64,000 nucleotides of DNA from Malachius bipustulatus (taxonomy: Eukaryota > Arthropoda > Insecta > Coleoptera > Melyridae): contig OU342636.1 of assembly GCA_910589415.1 (NCBI GenBank), forward strand, positions 38,331,735 to 38,395,734. The letters are read 5' to 3'. Shown in pieces: positions 61,222 through 64,000 of the stretch. Within the stretch, counting starts at the first letter, position 1; every line of letters begins with the position of its first letter. The notes under the pieces were generated by a model. The model was not told the DNA's origin. It saw only the letters and a program-made list of their open reading frames with translations, and did no database searches. Position numbers and translations under genes: made by a program.

Positions 61222-61560
61222 AAAGACCGTTCAGATTGATTTTTTTTCAATGACTGGCTGGACAAAGTTCGGTCAGCTCTAAGATTATTTTTTTGCAAAA
61301 CTCCAGTCTGCTCAATTTTTTTTGGCAATGACCGGCTAGTCAAAGGTCCGGTTAGCTCTAAAATTCAATTTTTTCAAAGTCCGGTCAGCTCTAATTGAAA
61401 ATTTAAGCCAACCCCGAAAAAAATTATTTTTTAGGTGCGGTTTGACCGATAAGATGAGCTGGCCTCATCTTATAATAAAAAAATTCGAGCTGACCGGACG
61501 TGGCAAAAAATCTTATTTGGAACTGATTGGATCTTGCAAAAAAAATTAACTTGAACTTAG
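61222..61560. repeat. Outlying copy of the GAGCTGACCGGA minisatellite
   Basis: Six or so units in mixed orientation (GGTCCGGTTAGCTC, AGTCCGGTCAGCTC, GAGCTGACCGGA) with A/T-runs. It is clearly the same family as 53390-54690, about 6.5 kb away. Confidence 0.8.
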
Positions 61561-63174
61561 GAAAAACAATTATTTATTTTGAAATGTCTGAAGTGGTACT
61601 TCCATTTTACATGTAAAGCCGCTGCTGGTTGGATGGAAGATGGAAGGAATAGCGTCATAGTTAAAAGGATTTACAACGCACTGACGCGAGACGCTTATAG
61701 ATTTGTGGAGAAATGTCTAAAAACAGTTTAATTCAGATTTAACCAGTTGTCATAATTGATTGCAACATGATAATGAGGTGTTTTGTAGTCAAAAATATTA
61801 TGCTTAATAAATAAATTGACTTATTTCTTATTTGTCTGGCTCGGGCTTGGCTTTCTAGTTAACCCCCCCCCCCCCCCCCCCCGATTGTTTTCATGCAATT
61901 ACATAATCACTCTGAGAGGTATTTTAATAGACATTTACAGATAAATCAAGTGTGCGTGTGAGGCTACAAATCCGCTCTATTTATACTCCGGCAAGATTAC
62001 CGGACACGACAACCCGGAGTTAGTGTTGCCGAGTAGTGCAAAATCACTAATAGATAAAATCCGTAATTGAATGAAAGTACTTGATCGTAACAAAGAGATT
62101 TTTTTATTAAGTTATTAAGCGATTGAAGGGTGTTATAAAAACATTAAATAAATTAGATAAATCTGGATATCTTAAGGCCTATAAAGGGTAGTTTATGGGT
62201 TGAAGTTCCACTAGGCAACTTAGAGCCTAATAAAGAACTACCTACCTACGTGCCTTTGCTTGTATGTAAATAGAAATATGTCAACAAAAGTATTTCATGC
62301 ATGATGCATTTCAGTTAAGCTCATGTGCCAACATACCTGCCCACCTAAATGCAAAATAGCTCGTGCCCTCATCAGCATTCCTCGAATTCCCTTCCTTTAA
62401 ATATCTACCCATAAAGGCTTTTTTGTGAAAGTCGGGCCATTATTGTTACCTACAAGAAAGGCGAGATCCCTTTCATAAACGTCTGCTAAATTATAGGAAA
62501 CGTTCAGACTCTTTGAGCTTGTCAAAGTCATTTTTTCACAATTTTCTGAAACAAGCGCTTATTACTTAAACGAGCTGCAAATTTGAATAGACGTTATTTC
62601 GGAGAAAGGCCTAAGAAAGAACGATTAATTACATAAAGTGGCATCAGCGCACCTCCGCCATCAATTAGTTGTTCCGATATCCCCATAGATCAGGCCTCCC
62701 ATGGGAGCCTCCCTCCCTGACCGGACAAGGGAGAGCGGTTGGTAAATCGAGATTGTATGGCTAATTTACACACGGGAGGAATGATTTGTTCCCGTTTGTA
62801 ATCCGACTTGTTTACTCGACAGGGTTAACAGGAAAAGATGAAGAGGTTTTATCAGCGATGAAATTGCTACGTTTATTATTGATGGCTATTTTATTTATTT
62901 TCTCTTGTAGACGTACTTATTAGAACTTTGACCGGTTGTGGGAACATAATTTACGAGATTATCCCAACAATCGATAAGTGAGTCAGCTTAACTTTTATGC
63001 AGCCGGTAGTAGTTTCATAGGTAATATACTAAAACCGGTAAAAGGACCTTGAGGATATCTTATTATCACTATTATGACCCCTTATAAAATCTATTTTTAA
63101 AATTAATCAATGATAATATGAATACAACTAAGTCACATGAGACTCACGCAGACGTGGGTTGACTAGTATATATT
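61561..63174. other. Non-repetitive, no gene seen
   Basis: Contains a 20-base C-run at 61863-61882. The part 62640-62830 is GC-richer and of high complexity. No coding signal was recognised. Confidence 0.5.
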
Positions 63175-64000
63175 CTACAACGTTCTAAAACCTTTCACAA
63201 CATTCTCGAGATTTCTAGAAGATACTGAAACTTTCTGAAACATTCCAAAGCTTTTCAGCATTGTAGAACGTTATAGAATCTGGCAGTCGAAAACATTCTA
63301 GAGTAGTCTCGAACATTCTCGAGAGTTGAATACTCTAGAATATTCTGTAGTCGAAGATTCTAGAATATTCTAGAGCCTTTCAAACATTTTGAAACATTTA
63401 AGATCATTTTCAAGTCTTCTTAAGTATTCTAGAATGTTCCATAATATCCTGAACCTTTCTAGAATATACTGAAACTTTCTCGAACATTGCAAAAAAATTA
63501 AAAATTCTAGAACATTATGGAATCAAGCATTATGGAACATTTTTGTACATTCTGGAATAGTCTCGAACATTTTAGAGTGTTGAATATTCGAGACGATTCA
63601 ATAGTTGAACATTCTGTAATATTATAGAGCCTTTCATACATTCTGAAACATTTTAGAACATTCTCAAGTATTCTGGGTATTTTAGAACATTCTATCATAT
63701 TCTGGAACTTTCTAAAACACACTGAAACTCTCTAGAACGTTTCAAAAGATTCTAGACATTCTAGAGCATAATAGAATCGATCATTCTAGAACATTTTTCG
63801 AGAACATTCTGTGGTTGAACATTCTGGAATATTCTAGAGCCTTTCAAAACCTACTGAAACATTTTAGAACATTTTCAAGTATTCTTCAGAATTCTAGAGC
63901 GTTCCACAATACTCTGGACCTTTTCAGAACATACTGAAACTTTCTCGAACATTCGAAAAAATCACAATTTTAGAATATAGAATCGAATGTTCTAGAAGAT
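63175..64000. repeat. HSE-like 10-bp satellite array, continuing past the window
   Basis: Same decamer family as in the introns 40 kb away, with a longer-period internal repeat (GAATATTCTAGAGCCTTTCA near 63360, 63620 and 63825, about 200-260 bp apart). Confidence 0.85.

Overview
The window looks like insect nuclear DNA. It is AT-rich, its genes are split by introns from about 50 nt to several kb with GT-AG borders, and it encodes an insect-type DUF1091 secreted protein and an atypical MYND zinc finger. Very short introns (53 and 61 nt) beside kilobase ones would suit a beetle, but I cannot fix the order from sequence alone. All exon joins are my own reading, by codon phase and splice-site match, and no transcript data were available.

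Layout. Positions 1-10376 (+): the 3' part of a gene for a very long, low-complexity, Ser/Gln/Asn-rich protein with two families of internal tandem repeats, ending in a MYND-like zinc finger split over the last two exons. Positions 10841-15297: an intergenic cluster of foldback and terminal-inverted-repeat elements. Positions 16141-28057 (+): a seven-intron gene for an unrecognised, probably all-helical protein of about 502 residues. Its 5.5 kb third intron holds a complete second gene on the same strand (22068-25856), a 176-residue secreted DUF1091-type protein. Positions 28058-64000: about 36 kb with no convincing intact gene. It is filled with foldback elements, three satellite or minisatellite arrays, a decayed reverse transcriptase, a decayed charged-repeat coding sequence, and stretches of ordinary-complexity DNA that could be regulatory.

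The most unusual signals are in the repeats. (1) A degenerate 10-bp satellite whose unit reads as GAA-nn-TTC-nn is in effect a concatemer of heat-shock elements. It fills introns of both nested genes and also ends the window. (2) Several near-perfect long palindromes share only a terminal TACAGGGTGT-like motif, while their arms are unrelated to each other. One lies in an intron and would be transcribed as a hairpin with arms of several hundred bases. (3) A well-formed type-I hammerhead ribozyme lies at 30166-30242, and a second, weaker one lies on the minus strand near 55086-55125. (4) A 596-bp element interrupts one copy of a repeat whose other copy preserves the empty site, which fixes its TAA target duplication. 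(5) Two satellites have dimeric higher-order structure (2 x 133 bp and about 2 x 143 bp).
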